From NCBI GenBank assembly GCA_003439945.1, contig QVRM01002257.1, forward strand, positions 62,001 to 126,000: DNA of 64,000 bases, in the 5' to 3' direction. The DNA is from Dermanyssus gallinae. Taxonomy: Eukaryota; Arthropoda; Arachnida; Mesostigmata; Dermanyssidae. Numbering within the stretch: the first letter of the stretch is position 1; every line of letters begins with the position of its first letter. This document shows, one piece after another, positions 25,475-37,099 of this stretch. The notes under the pieces are model-generated. The model was not told the DNA's origin. It did no database searches and was given only the letters and a program-made list of their open reading frames with translations. The translations under genes and the position numbers were made by a program.

Positions 25475-25484
25475 AAATACTTAC

Positions 25485-25613
25485 AGTTAACAAGTAGTTT
25501 CACCCTCTGGCTTACTGTCGGAGTGACGCCATTTTTGGCAATACAGAGGTAGGCGCCACTGTCCTCACGTTTAACTCCGACAAGACTCAGCTCCTCGCCG
25601 CTGACTTGCTGGA
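25485..25613 (-). CDS. DIP/lachesin-like protein, Ig2 second half
   Basis: It encodes the E-G strands of the second Ig domain: 'VQQVSGEELSLVGVKRED', then 'SGAYLCIAKNGVTPTVSQRV', which carries the Y-x-C cysteine and the IA-x-NGV-P-x-VS motif highly characteristic of DIP and lachesin second domains. The acceptor is 'aataaaactttcag' and the donor gtaagt. Phase 1 in and phase 1 out: G joins TC to give Val, and T joins TT of the Ig3 exon to give Phe. Confidence 0.92.
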
Positions 25614-26630
25614 CTGAAAGTTTTAATAAAGCAGTGCGAGCATTAGCATACGAAATAACATATACAAAGAAAACCTATAGCTAACATAACACTTATGTGG
25701 TTCTATTCCGTCTTGAAATTGCGAAACGGTTGTTAGGCATCGCCATAATACGGCATCTTAATGGTTAATTTCCGTAGAAAGCCCTACACGCCTTGGACGC
25801 CGTCTCAATATTCCGCACTGAAAGCGCAGGACCCACCTAACCTAACTCATGATAGTTTTCACTGAGTTGAAAAGTCACTGCCATCAGAAGTTACGAAGAT
25901 TTAACTAACTACAATTGTGGCGTGTTGACGGTTGTCGTTAGTCGACGACCCTTCCCGTTCATAAACAGTCTGTGAGCTTTTATATTTTTCCAGTTTTTCA
26001 GAACATCTCTTGACTGTCGCCACTGAATTTAAGTAGTGTACTGGCTGTTCGTAGTGGCCAAGCAAGAATACTACCACTACTACTAAAACCGAGATGCTGC
26101 CGGGATGGTCTAATTAGCACCAATTAGTCGAATTGCCAGATCAGTACTGCACATCGGGGGGATTAAGCTCGGGTGAAAACACTTTACGTTTCGATACCTC
26201 AGGAAACATGGGTTTCCCGCCGATTAAGATTGCCGCTACGCGAACAGTACTATTTATCATCGTTGCTAACGAGTCAAATTAGTAACAAACTTTTGAGAGC
26301 AATAACTATTGTGACGATGGTGATGATGCAAAAGATGATGCTATGGGAGCATTAAACCTCAGTCAACCGCTGCCACCTGTCGCTGATACATTCAGCAGCG
26401 CAGACAAAACTGCTGTGCGTCGGCGGAGACTTTCGCGTTAGCCGTGCATCGGCCGCGGAAGCCAAACATCAGCCCTCAGGCGCAGTGCTAGCAATTTCCT
26501 TGTATTTTTTAAGAATACTCGTTTGCAGTCGAAAATAGCCGAGATACGTTCGTTATTTCAACAACTAATCACGCTGACACTGAGAACGGCGTTTTTTGTG
26601 GAACTGTTGACAGCCACAGTAAAACCAGCA
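25614..26630 (-). other. Intron sequence, no features seen
   Basis: No repeat, exon or RNA gene is recognised. The short frame at 26173-26355 looks like chance. Confidence 0.5.
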
Positions 26631-26639
26631 AGTGCTCTG

Positions 26640-29340
26640 TTTTACAGGAGAAGCAGCTACAATGGTGGGAAACAAAACGGATGGGCGGCCTCTGGATGAG
26701 GAGGCGGATATCACTGCCTACCTTATTAGGCCAGTCCGTTGTGAAGTTTGCCGGGCAATGAGACCGCTTTTGAGATCGGACAAAACCAACTGAAACTTCA
26801 CGTGCGTCCACTGTGCCAAAAATATCTACAGCCGACGGGGACGAAAGCACTACGCAAAGGCGGACGCCTTACAAACGGTTAGACTCGCCGTCGCCAATAG
26901 CACCACGGCCAACAACCGTATTGAATGACATATTGCCTTTCTCATCGCAGCACCTCGGCTTATCCTGTGACGGAGTGGCCACCTAGCGAATACCTGGAAC
27001 CGGATCACACTGCTCTGATGGCCCCAAAAACCCTAATTTCCCTGCGGAGTCATCACTACCGACCTTCTGGAATTTGTCTGGTTGGTTCTTCCCTTTCAGA
27101 AGGTGACTCTTTGCCTGGTCTAGGTACGGTGGATAAGAACCTTTGGTGAGATCGAACTGACAGCGGTGCACTGAATGGCTCTATCCATGTTTCATCAAGG
27201 CGATATCGGGAGGATGTCCCGGGTACGGCTTCTATATATCTTGAAGGTTGTAAGCCTGCCTGGCCCTTTAAAATGTAGGTTCCAGCTGCTAACATTGGCC
27301 GGCTGCTATCCCACAATTATTAGCCAAAACACGGCCTTAGGGTGCGTCTTCTATTTAACGACTTCTGAGGACGTGGGCGTGAAGATGCTCAAGGTCCGGA
27401 GCCAGAAGATCCAGTTGGTATTGTAAATCCCCATCATCCATGACGTGTCCCTTCGAAGACGTCTGGTGGAATCGACTATCAAACTGGCGCAAAAAATGGC
27501 GGGAGTGTGCAGGCTATTAGGCAGAAAAATTCCCGCCCTGGTTTTCAAAGCTGTGTCGTCGGGGTGTACTCCAGTAGGGTTCGGTCAGCCGGCACTTCGA
27601 GGGATATCCTATACGACTTTCTGTCAACGATTGGAGATCTGCCCTGTGAACTTCTGGGTAATAACACAAATATTGATATTTTGGATAACGACGCTGTGAG
27701 TGCTGAATACTGCTCTGGACTTACTAGCAAGGGCAATGAGCAGACCATCAATATCACCACTCGCCCCATTCTTAGATCCGATGCAGTGTCACCTGGGGTG
27801 TGTATAGACCATGTCGCTATTACCAATTGTGAGCGATATGTCCGTATCCTTTCATTTGTCGTTGTCACGATATTTTTCGACAATTATTTAGTAGGGATAA
27901 CACTGAGGGGTAAAAGGTATCGTTAACGTCATTGACGACAAAACCAAGTTCGATCGCTGCAATTCACTATCGGAGGTTCGATGAAAACCACTGGCGAAGG
28001 TTTCAAGACGGTGTCATCAGAGTGGATTAATCTGTTTTCAGCTCAAGGGATTCTAATCAGGCTTTTGCGTCATACAATTATAAGCTTGCTTCCCGTTGCG
28101 ACAACGAAGGGTTTCGAAAAAGTAAACCGCCCACTAAGGTTCACTAATAATTTAGTTAATTTGAGGCATACTGCCAATCGCACTCGCTGTCAATGGATTA
28201 GTACACGCTCCGCGGATGACAAAAGAGACGCTTCAGGCATTGCAGGTGTTGTACAAGGTAGAACTGCAAGTGGCCAGGGATACCTACTACAAAGAGTAGT
28301 TCGCCGCTGTGTGTTACCACTATGCCAAGCTCTGTTTTTTTTTACGAAACCTGCGGCCGTGGCAAGACGTCTGGAGCGGTGAATAGTAGTCGACTTGGGA
28401 CTACTAGTCGATGACGGAGAGCTTGGGGAGGTCCAGAAGATAGTAAACACACTGAGTGATTTCTTATCTATCGGTACAAACACCACTATCTTGCTTTTCC
28501 CTAAGGAGCCGTGTCTGGTAAAATTTTATTTTAACTCATATTAGCGGCTTCTCTAGCTGCCGTATTTAATATTTTAGCTAAAACGGATGTGCTTCAAAAA
28601 CGCCACAAGACATCTGCAGTGACTTCGCTAAATAAGGGCAGGAGCGGAAGGAACCAACCTGATAACTATCGCCCGATATACTTGGTGTCTTTCGTCTCAA
28701 AAATCCTTAAAACGCTCGCTAAACGCTTCTCTCTCAACTGGCATCGAGACAGAAGTTTAAAATTGGTAATATCTCCCTCCAAGTAGGCAACTTTGGTATA
28801 TCTCTCAGCTCAGAGGCAAATGCCTTGACATTGTGCTACACGAGCATATGAAATGGGACAGTCAAGTGAAGTCAGGTTACGCCGTGGTGGCCTCACTCGT
28901 GAGTATAAAGAGACCAAACGCTTTGCGGGACCTTCTAGTACGCGTCTGCAAAGCGTTTATGAAGCCAAATTTTATCCACGGAACTACTCTGTAAAGTGCC
29001 ACGCATTCAATTACCTTAGACAAACTCGCGTTCAAAGTAATGCGATTAGAGCCATAATTAGCCTTCCTTGTCGCGCAGGTGTAGGTCCATAGTACTGACG
29101 CTTGGTCAATTGACACGTTTAAAATCAGCGGTGCTAGCCTATAAGGTGCAAAACAATGGAATCTCATCGGATTATGCTTTTAACTTCGCCCTAACCCTAA
29201 TATGGTCGCAGTGCTACAAGGACCAGCTCAGGGTTTGGACTCACCCTTCTTCGGCACTCTCTGGCCTACATGCTGCCCACCATTTGGGACGAGCTACCAT
29301 TGGCGCTTTGAAATGCAGGCTAGACCGTTGTCTTTAAACG
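26640..29340 (+). mobile_element. Decayed LINE (jockey/CR1-like) with zinc-finger, endonuclease, RT and C-terminal remnants
   Basis: The order along the + strand fits one non-LTR element. A CX2C...CX2C segment near 26.73-26.83 kb ('RCEVCRAMRPLLRSDKTN', a stop, then FTCVHCAKN) resembles a zinc finger placed ahead of LINE enzymes. An endonuclease-like region follows at about 27.33-27.83 kb ('LPCELLGNNTNIDILDND', then SPGVCIDHVAI). RT start motifs are at 28589-28786 ('NYRPIYLVSFVSKILKTL'). The C-terminal helix region is at 29068-29337 ('AVLAYKVQNNGISSDY', ending ALKCRLDRCL). It carries many frameshifts and stops, so it is inactive. It is inserted antisense in an intron of the Ig gene. The clade is uncertain. 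Confidence 0.7.
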
Positions 29341-29399
29341 ACATCTTCTTTTGCAGCTGAAGAACGAAGACACACGTGACTCGTAGCGAAGTGTTCTAA

Positions 29400-32300
29400 A
29401 CTTATATTATTATATAGGTCTTAAACTTGTATTCAATTAGATATAAGGTTTTAAACGTTTATCGTGGTACTTATACTCAATTTTCTTGCTTTATAGCTTA
29501 CACACGGTTGATTTTCACATATACTCATACTTGTGTATATTTTAAACGAGAGGTGACACGTTGCCAACTTGTTGGGCACGTCAATAAAACGTGATTGATA
29601 CGACAAAAAGCCCACTCGTTTGCTTGCCGGCGCTGCTACTTCACAAATGCGTTGTGCGTCTTCTCCTGTTGCTGCTACCATGCATGGAGAGGTTTCCCGA
29701 ACATGCCCATACCGTTGCCATCGGTGTTGTTTCCGTTGTCATTGTTGTTGATGACAACGCGAAGAAGAAGAGGAAGAGAAACGCCCCCCCTCCCCAAGTG
29801 GCATCGTCCGTTGGGCGGTGGTTCTAGCCTAAACTTGGTCTCCGACCCCGGCTAACTCTCCCAGCCGCTGGACTATGGTGGTGGTAGAGCAAGCTGGCTG
29901 TAGAGATGTGCTGCTACCGCCAGTGATAGTGATAGTAACGGCAGCACCACCGAAAGCGACCGCGGTGAAAGCATGTTGATGCGGTGGTGAACGCGGCGCT
30001 GGCGGAATGGTGGTCGCATCGCATGAGGAGGGCATCGGACCGCGGCCCGTCTATAGGCTTTTCGCTCTAGATGGGTGGTTGGACGGAGAGATGAGGAGAG
30101 AAATAGATATAAAGAGGGCGATAGATAGATGAAAAGATTCAGCGGCGCACTAGGAACTTCTGTTAGCGCGCGCGCTCTCTCTCCTCAATCGGGTGAAGGT
30201 TGGAGGAATGGGGGACCTGGGACACGGGACGCTCGAAGGGAAAAGGGAAGAAAGAACAGGAGATGACTGACTGAAGTGTGCTAGCGCCTAGACCAGCACC
30301 GGCGCCGCCGCCGACGTTATTAGGGGGTGGCGTGAACGAGCGATAGAACAGCTTCTGCTGGGGTGGAAGGGACAGGGAGGCTCTGGAAACAGGCTGGGGG
30401 CAAATATAGACCATAAACCTTGAAGCCTACAGACAGTCGACAGTTGGGTCCTGTCGAGTAGTTGTGTAAGAGCAAGTGGCCGTGGTGGCGGCGGCGGCGT
30501 CGGCGGCAAAGTCAAAACGGGGACAACCCGGTCAAAGCCGAGCGTCGTGTCGTCGCGCCATAACCCCGCCATTGCTGGTAGCAGCCGCTTGTGGCGATAG
30601 CAGCAGCAGCCTTAATGAGGCCTTTATAGGAAATCCATCGTGATCGTCGTCGACGGAACCGGCTCGCCACCGCTCTCCTCTATAGCTCTACTGGCCCTAA
30701 GAGGAAGCCAGGATGATCCGAAGAACCTGATCTGTCTGTTCCGATGCCAACCCTTGGATCCCTGGGCCGAGTCGAGTGGCCGATCTCGATAGCTGGCTCA
30801 GAGTTGGTTGGCCGGCAGTCCAGTCGGAGACAGCTAGTCAGCCGGACAAATAGAAGGTTGAAAAAATACCACTTTTTATGTGGGACGTTATGAGACATTA
30901 TTATAGCTTTTCGTCTGAATTTCTCTCTCTCTCTCTAAATAGTAATCGATATTTTCAAATGGATGCTCTGGCTTGCAGGTGAAAAACACACGCCTGAGAA
31001 GCGTCGCTTGGTAAAACCAAGCGACGCGTTCTGTGAGCGAAATAGAACTATTTCTTGTAATAGTTACCTCACACAATAAATGCATTAGCCGACAGTTCGA
31101 TTTGGGCTAATAGAACATCTTTACCACTAGCACGGTTACACGTTTATAGATGCGTAGGATGCTTTAGATTGTGGCAACCGGCTATTTTGCTTTTTATTAG
31201 TTCTATTAAGAGACAACATACGCGCATAATCTCACGCACAGATTTAAACAGAACAAAAAAGCGACGGCCTCTCAGTTCAAGTATCTAGACGCGTCGCTCG
31301 TGCAGCTGGACTACAGCGAAACAGGAAAATTGGAACATTGTGCAGCCAGCGTAGTACGTGACGCAGCTTTACATCATTGACAATCCCAACGGCTGCATTC
31401 ACAGATTTCTGCCTTATCTTTTCACCGCTGGATCACTAGAAGCAACGTTACATGTAAAGCTAAGTAAGGCAAACCCATTTCAAACCAAAGTTGGACAAAA
31501 AGCGACCGTTGTAGTCAAAATCGCATTTTGTTATTGCCAATATGTTCAAACATGATCGTCTTGTAGATTGCAAATATAGCTTGGCGATTTTTTTGTACAT
31601 TTCTGTTAAAATAAACAAAAAACATTTTATAATTGTAGTTATATATATTAACCAATAAACATTATATAATATTATAGTTATAAATTGCCCCAATATTTAC
31701 CACATCCACTGTCCTGCGTTACTTCTAAACAGCGTCGCTTAGTTTAACCGCAAAAGCGTCAAAATTGTGCTCCAATTGCAGTTCTTCAGCTGACTTTAGA
31801 AGCATCGTTAAGATTGCGGTCTAACGTTCTACTTGACTTTTCCGACGTGATATTTTGTCACCTTTAACATAACATAATTCCAATTATTGCAACTGGGATA
31901 CAGGCAGCATTGTTTCGACGTGTCTATTAAAAGCTATGGCAACTAAAATCAATATCGCAGTCGAGCCCCGTTTTTCGCTAACGGTATACACATATATAAA
32001 CGTTTGTATACGTAAGCGGAAGAATAAGGAAAGTTTGCAATTGTTGTCGACAAGCAATACAGGCAAGGAACAGGCAAGGCGTCTACTAGCCATACTGCAG
32101 AAATAAGGACAATATCAAACCAAAAAAATGTGGGTATTGGGAGACGATGCCGCATGCCATATATAAGCGCAATGAAACGTACTCTCTAGATGAAGATCGT
32201 GCAGCCTGCCTTGGAATTGTAGAGCGAATGAGGTAGTCGTGCACTTAATTTCCTGAAGAAACTCTTGAAGCAGTGAGATAGATAGCGAGAAATAGAGACC

Positions 32301-32980
32301 CACACGTATTATTATTAACACCCTGATTGGGTAAATTATATACGTGAGACATATCTTGTTCTTCATGGATATTGCTGGAACTTCTGCCGCCTTGTTAATT
32401 AGGCTATCAACTAAACCGCTCGCCATACTGTGGCGTGATACATGACGCACTGACCCATGTAATACGCGAAGGCTCCTGGGGATCGTGGAAACCTTTCCTC
32501 GTACATAACACGTAATGGTTCCTATAGGCGACAACGTCGTCTTCGGATGTCTGATCTTAGAGCCAGCTGCTCGCTAGGTCGTATATCTCATCGCTACTAT
32601 CGCGGAGATTCCTATGTTGATTTGTTTTAATTCTCCGTCCACTTTAGAGTGCGAACCTCAATCGCCCCCGTCCTCGATTAACTCCATCGTTATTCCAGTT
32701 TAGTGTACCATTCGAGTCCCGCCCTCCAAAATATGAACGCAGTATGTATTGACAGCATTTGCGGGTTTTTAATGGCTTCAGCCACTCTAATTGCTTTTCG
32801 CAATCGGCTCTAAGAACATGTTGACAAAATAGTGACCCCTAGACAAATGAATATATTTGCAAAATAGAATTCTTCATAAGCCCTAGCTTGGAGAGCGTCG
32901 ATAAAATTTATATTTTAAAAGTAATTGAATTCCCATTGCCTTCTTTAGTCTTGAAAAAACGTATGCTATAGATTATCATG
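29400..32980 (-). other. Intron of the DIP-like gene, including a GC-rich block
   Basis: 29.6-30.9 kb is GC-richer with GGT/GGC and GA repeats; the overlapping frames there are compositional artefacts. A 12-bp hairpin lies at 31001-31027. The rest is AT-rich and unremarkable. Confidence 0.5.
31001..31027. repeat. Perfect 12-bp inverted repeat, 3-base loop
   Basis: GCGTCGCTTGGT at 31001-31012 and its exact reverse complement at 31016-31027, separated by AAA. Confidence 0.9.
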
Positions 32981-32986
32981 TCATAC

Positions 32987-33092
<106 letters not shown>

Positions 33093-33355
33093 AACCGCGT
33101 GCATCATAAAGTGCTCGCCCACCCTCGGGTCTACTCTTGCCTCAGTACAGTAGTATCGAAAAACAGCAACGGGCTAAGTCTATCGTATTAGTTACTTATT
33201 ATTAGAGCAACGACATAGCTATACAATGTCTGCGCCCATACACCTACCTAGGCAGAATTAAGAGAACATTCTCAGAACATAAAACGCAAAGAACACACAC
33301 AGTCGCAAGTGCGGCAGCTCGCGGCCATGTTTGTCTTACGTGCGTACATACTGAC

Positions 33356-33673
33356 CGGAGAGTTTTCGTTTCGAAGTGCCGCCCTTTGCGTGAGTTATAA
33401 TCGAGTGCGACGAAGCTGGCTCTCGGCCAATTTCCGAGTGAGTTCCGCTCGACAGAGAATTCGGCGAGTTGTTGATGTTGTCTCTGCTGGCTGTCGCTAT
33501 AGCGGAGGCTGCTGCCGCTGCTGCCGCTGGTAGCGTAATCTCGCGGCCATTCTCGCGTCGCCACGTGATGGTCGGTGTGGGATAGCCGTGGGCCTTGCAC
33601 TTGAGCGTCGCATTCTGACCTTCGTGCACGTTGACCTCGCTCATCGTGCCTTCGGTTACGATTGATGGCGGTA
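33356..33673 (-). CDS. DIP/lachesin-like protein, Ig2 first half with long insertion
   Basis: It starts with IPPSIVTEGTMSEVNVHEGQ after acceptor 'cgttcttcaaacag'. 'NATLKCKAHGYPTPTITW' then gives the B-strand cysteine, the YPTP turn and the C-strand tryptophan, followed by RRENGREITLP as in DIP/lachesin Ig2. After this comes an unusual insertion rich in Ala, Ser and Asn, with a basic end (TSKRKLS), before the donor gtcagt. In relatives the gap to the next strand is only about 10-15 residues; here it is about 57. Only the gtcagt donor keeps phase with 25485-25613; the nearby gtaaga donor does not. A sequon, NAT, is present. Confidence 0.9.
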
Positions 33674-34375
33674 CTGTTTGAAGAACGAGGTGTGGTGGCA
33701 GCAAAGTAGGTAGGATAGTAGAGATCGTATAGAAGCGAGAGAAAGAAACGGCAAGAAGAGCGGTAATAGACAGAAGTGGGATAGGCGAGAATTGTGAACA
33801 AACAACACACGTGGGCATTAGTTGCTATACTAGATTGCATTGTTCAAATAGAAGCGACCGAGTCGAATGTATCCAGCTATGCCGAGCATTTTACGCAGTG
33901 ATGACACGAGTGACTCACGTCGAAATCATACTGGCCATGAAAACTCTAACCTACGAGGCCGCCTGCTTCGTTACGGCTTGCATGGCCAACAGTGCAAGTG
34001 TCAACTGATCTTTCTTAATTCAGGTTCAAACTTAAAAGCTCTAAGCTCGGTGAGGGTTCGGTGTGGCTGCGCAACGTATGACAGCTAGTATATTTTGGTT
34101 ATAAGTATGTTAATATACAAATTAACAAAACATTTTTTGGTTGTAATAGTTAATATACAATGTTATGATAGCTAGTATAATTTGGTGATAAATTGCAGAT
34201 TGTTTACTTGAGTGCGCTGGCGTGCGCGCCGTAATAACGCAGTAATCTAGTAGAACTCGTGGAGACTAGAGTGGAGGTAAGGTGATGGTCTGAAAATTGG
34301 CTTGCGGTCATGAACGATAGCTATAGCCATGCATACGTAATTGCATTACGTGTATATAGTTCGATCGGTACTCAC
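33674..34375 (-). other. Intron within the Ig1/Ig2 boundary
   Basis: A 702-base intron with donor gtgagt and acceptor 'ttcttcaaacag'. No other features were seen. Confidence 0.7.
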
Positions 34376-34583
34376 TGAGCACGTCGAGGTAGCCGACCTG
34401 GTTGATCATAGGCTGCGAATTAATCTGGCACATATACGCGCCCTTGTCGGCCAGCTGCACGTCGCGAATGTGCAGAAACCACTGACGAGCGTTGTTGTGT
34501 GAAACACGCAGTCGGTTCTCGCCAGCAATTATTGTCGTGTGAAACGTCAACAGCGTTTCGGTGTCCATCTTAATCCAGGTCAC
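34376..34583 (-). CDS. DIP/lachesin-like protein, Ig1 second part
   Basis: It encodes most of the first Ig domain. 'VTWIKMDTETLLTFHTTII' has the C-strand W and the L-T-x-H motif of DIP/lachesin Ig1. 'RLRVSHNNARQWFLHIRDVQ' is the conserved R-x-SV-x-H-x-x-x-W-x-L-x-I motif. 'DKGAYMCQINSQPMINQVGY' is the diagnostic YMCQIN F-strand. Acceptor 'cgatacttcag', donor gtgagt. Phase 0 in, phase 1 out. This motif set is typical of insect DIPs, lachesin and vertebrate IgLONs, which bind partners through Ig1; Dpr proteins are the fly partners. Confidence 0.95.
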
Positions 34584-35750
34584 CTGAAGTATCGAAACTC
34601 ACGTAACGTCAGCCGTCAACTCACAATATCCAACGTAATTCTTAGCGGGTCTATAGCGAGGTATGCGAGGTAGTGACTAACATCTTTTTCCAGACGTGAC
34701 ATTTTGAACCTTCTCTAAGACATTAAAAACTGCGCACTCGTCAGGCAGTAAGTAGCACATTGAGCATTTACTTTACTGATATCACCATTTGGCATGAAAC
34801 ATTATAGTATAATACACTTGTTCGTGGAGTGTTGAAAATGTTATTCGTAGAATGGAGCGTGACCACAAGCGGGTCTGTTTGTGGAATCGAGCGTGCTAAA
34901 TTGCCGAGCTAGCAGTTGGACACTGAGATGTCGCTCGAAGGCTAATGCCGTCAGAAGTATTCTTCTCGAAAATCAGTGTGCTCATAGGAGAAACGCGGAA
35001 CACCTGCTGGCAGCTTGCTTCACTTTTTCGAGGACCTGGTCAATCGCTAAAAAGCATGAATAGCTCGTCGGATCTTGGTCATCTATGCAGGCATCCCTGG
35101 GGATTCAGCCGACTGTCTATTTACTTAGAGCAAACTTCTCAACCCCAATAATTGCTCACATGTCTGACTGCTCAGACACCTCTAGTCGTCCTGATTTGTG
35201 ATAACAGACAGTACTAAAAGAAACGCTAAGGCTTTGCATGGAACACACCTACCGTATTACAAATAACTGAAGCAGCCCTTATTACAGCTGGACGTACTGT
35301 TATACATTAATTGTCTGACCTCAGCTATTGTGATATGCGCCTGATTAGGTGTAACAATCAACACAACAAACTTCGTATTAGACGTGTCCACAGCAATTAG
35401 CAACTCAGACATACATCACAATCGGCATACGTACGGAGAACGCTACACTCTCGTTGATAGTCATAAAGCCGGTAATATGTACAGTAAAACGGACAACAAG
35501 AAGACTGCTGGCAGACTAAAGTTTATTGAAGACCTCTACAAGCCATGGTTTTATGTTGCTCCTTTTTGGGGTTTTATTATTATTATTATTATTAAACAAT
35601 GTTACAGTCGTTATTAATATTATTGAAGTGAAGAAGAACACATTAGCCCCGGCGGTATAGAATAAAATAGAAAACGCCTTTATTTACCGAATAAAGGGTA
35701 TGAAAGAAAGCTAGGTGGGCAAGGACGCCCCCAAAACCTCCTTGTTGTGC
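34584..35750 (-). other. Intron, no features seen
   Basis: AT-rich sequence without recognised repeats, apart from a short TTA repeat near 35575-35595. Confidence 0.5.
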
Positions 35751-35759
35751 AATTCTCTG

Positions 35760-36720
35760 GCTACACGCCAGGCGAACATATTATTGACTGTTTCAAGTCT
35801 TGGTGCGTGTCGTTGTTCATCAGTAAAAACGAGAGCGACGGAAGGTTTACTGCATTCGGGTCAATATCACATCTTTTACAGAGCCTTTTTAGAAATCTTC
35901 TCTGAAAACCTTCAAGCATGCCTATGTGCTTGCACAAGTATGGGCTCCAGACAGGTGAACAATATAAAAGTTTGGATAGCACAATTGCTTTATACAGACG
36001 AATATACACATTTGGGTCCTTGATGATAAAGCAACGGAACAGCGTGTTCACAAGTGTAGATGTTGTTTTGACTAGCTCTCTTATATGTACAGAAAATGTT
36101 AGATCTGTTGACATTAATACACCGAGATCCCGAGCAACATTAGCGGTGGGCAGAATTGTCCCGTTATGCTGATACTCCAGATTAGAGAAGCCATGTTTCA
36201 AGACGAGGCATTTCGAAACTGATAGCTCCATGCCATTGTCAATGCACCAGCGGCAGATGCCATCGACAGCAGACTGTAACGCAGTGTGCGCTGAGGGAGA
36301 GTCCAAGGGAAGCGTATATCTTTAGGTCATCGGCGTACAGTAGGTATTTAACACTTCGACGGAATATAAGATTTTTTGTCTAAAACAAACACTGTGTACA
36401 AGCAAAGGAGAGACGCAGCTCCCCTGTGGGACGCCGGACGGAGCCAGTCGTGGCTCACTGAGAGCTTCCCCGCATTTGACTCAGGAACGACCGATTGTGT
36501 AAAAACGCGGCAAGCCATTTGCGCGTTTGTAAATGAACCTGGAGCGTCTTCATCTTGTCGATAAGAAGCTTATGATCAACCCTGTCAAAGGCACTCTTCT
36601 GGTCAAAATATATACAGTGAAAATATTTTTTGGCATTTATGTACAAGGCCCAATCATTTGTCATTTCTAATAGTTGCGTGCACGTAGAACGACGAGGTAC
36701 AAATCCGTGTTGGAAAGTAT
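35760..36720 (-). mobile_element. LINE reverse transcriptase remnant with core motifs
   Basis: Minus-strand motifs in order: 'QHGFVPRRSTCTQLLE' near 36.69 kb (finger motif), 'IYFDQKSAFDRVDHK' near 36.6 kb (motif A), 'SGVPQGSCVSPLL' near 36.43 kb (motif B), 'KYLLYADDLKIYA' near 36.33 kb (catalytic YADD), then thumb region 36306-35761 with 'VARDLGVLMSTDLTFSVHI' and 'LYCSPVWSPYL'. At least one frameshift separates YADD from the thumb. This is the best-preserved RT in the window but still broken. The jockey/CR1 type is inferred. Confidence 0.85.
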
Positions 36721-36779
36721 CAAAGAAATTATGTATGACCCTGATCTATTGAGCCATGAGGAACTGCTAATCTGGGACG

Positions 36780-37035
36780 TGTCGCTTCCGAACACTTAGG
36801 CGGCGAGCTATACGGCAATCTCCCGCACGGTAGGCGTTGCGCTCAAAGCGGAGGGGGTCAAGACTCGTCATTACGAAGCATTGAGGAACGAGCACACCAT
36901 CTGCCCATTCATCATTGAGACATCGGGCATGTGGGGACAGGGAGTCATGGCCATAGCGCGGACAATTGGCCAGACATCGAGAAGTCGAACAAGGACAAAC
37001 GATCCACAGCGCTCTTCAGGGAGCGCATCGTTTTA
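36780..37035 (+). other. Possible retroelement C-terminal domain remnant
   Basis: The + strand frame reads 'AISRTVGVALKAEGVKTRHY', then EALRNEHTICPFIIETSGMWGQ, and stops at 37033. The pattern (A-x-x-K-x-x-x-Y, then an F-x-P/F-I-x-E-x-G-x-W segment) recalls the tail of some LINE-like polyproteins. Recognition is weak and only about 85 codons are open. Confidence 0.3.
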
Positions 37036-37099
37036 GAAGCGTTTATGCGTGGCAACGGGAGAACGATTTTTGACATGCTTCCGCGGAGAATAAGCCTAA

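Noticed and set aside
33244..33840. 198-codon minus-strand frame overlapping the Ig2 exon
   Set aside because: It is in a different frame from the Ig2 coding sequence with its conserved Cys and Trp; a shadow of that exon.
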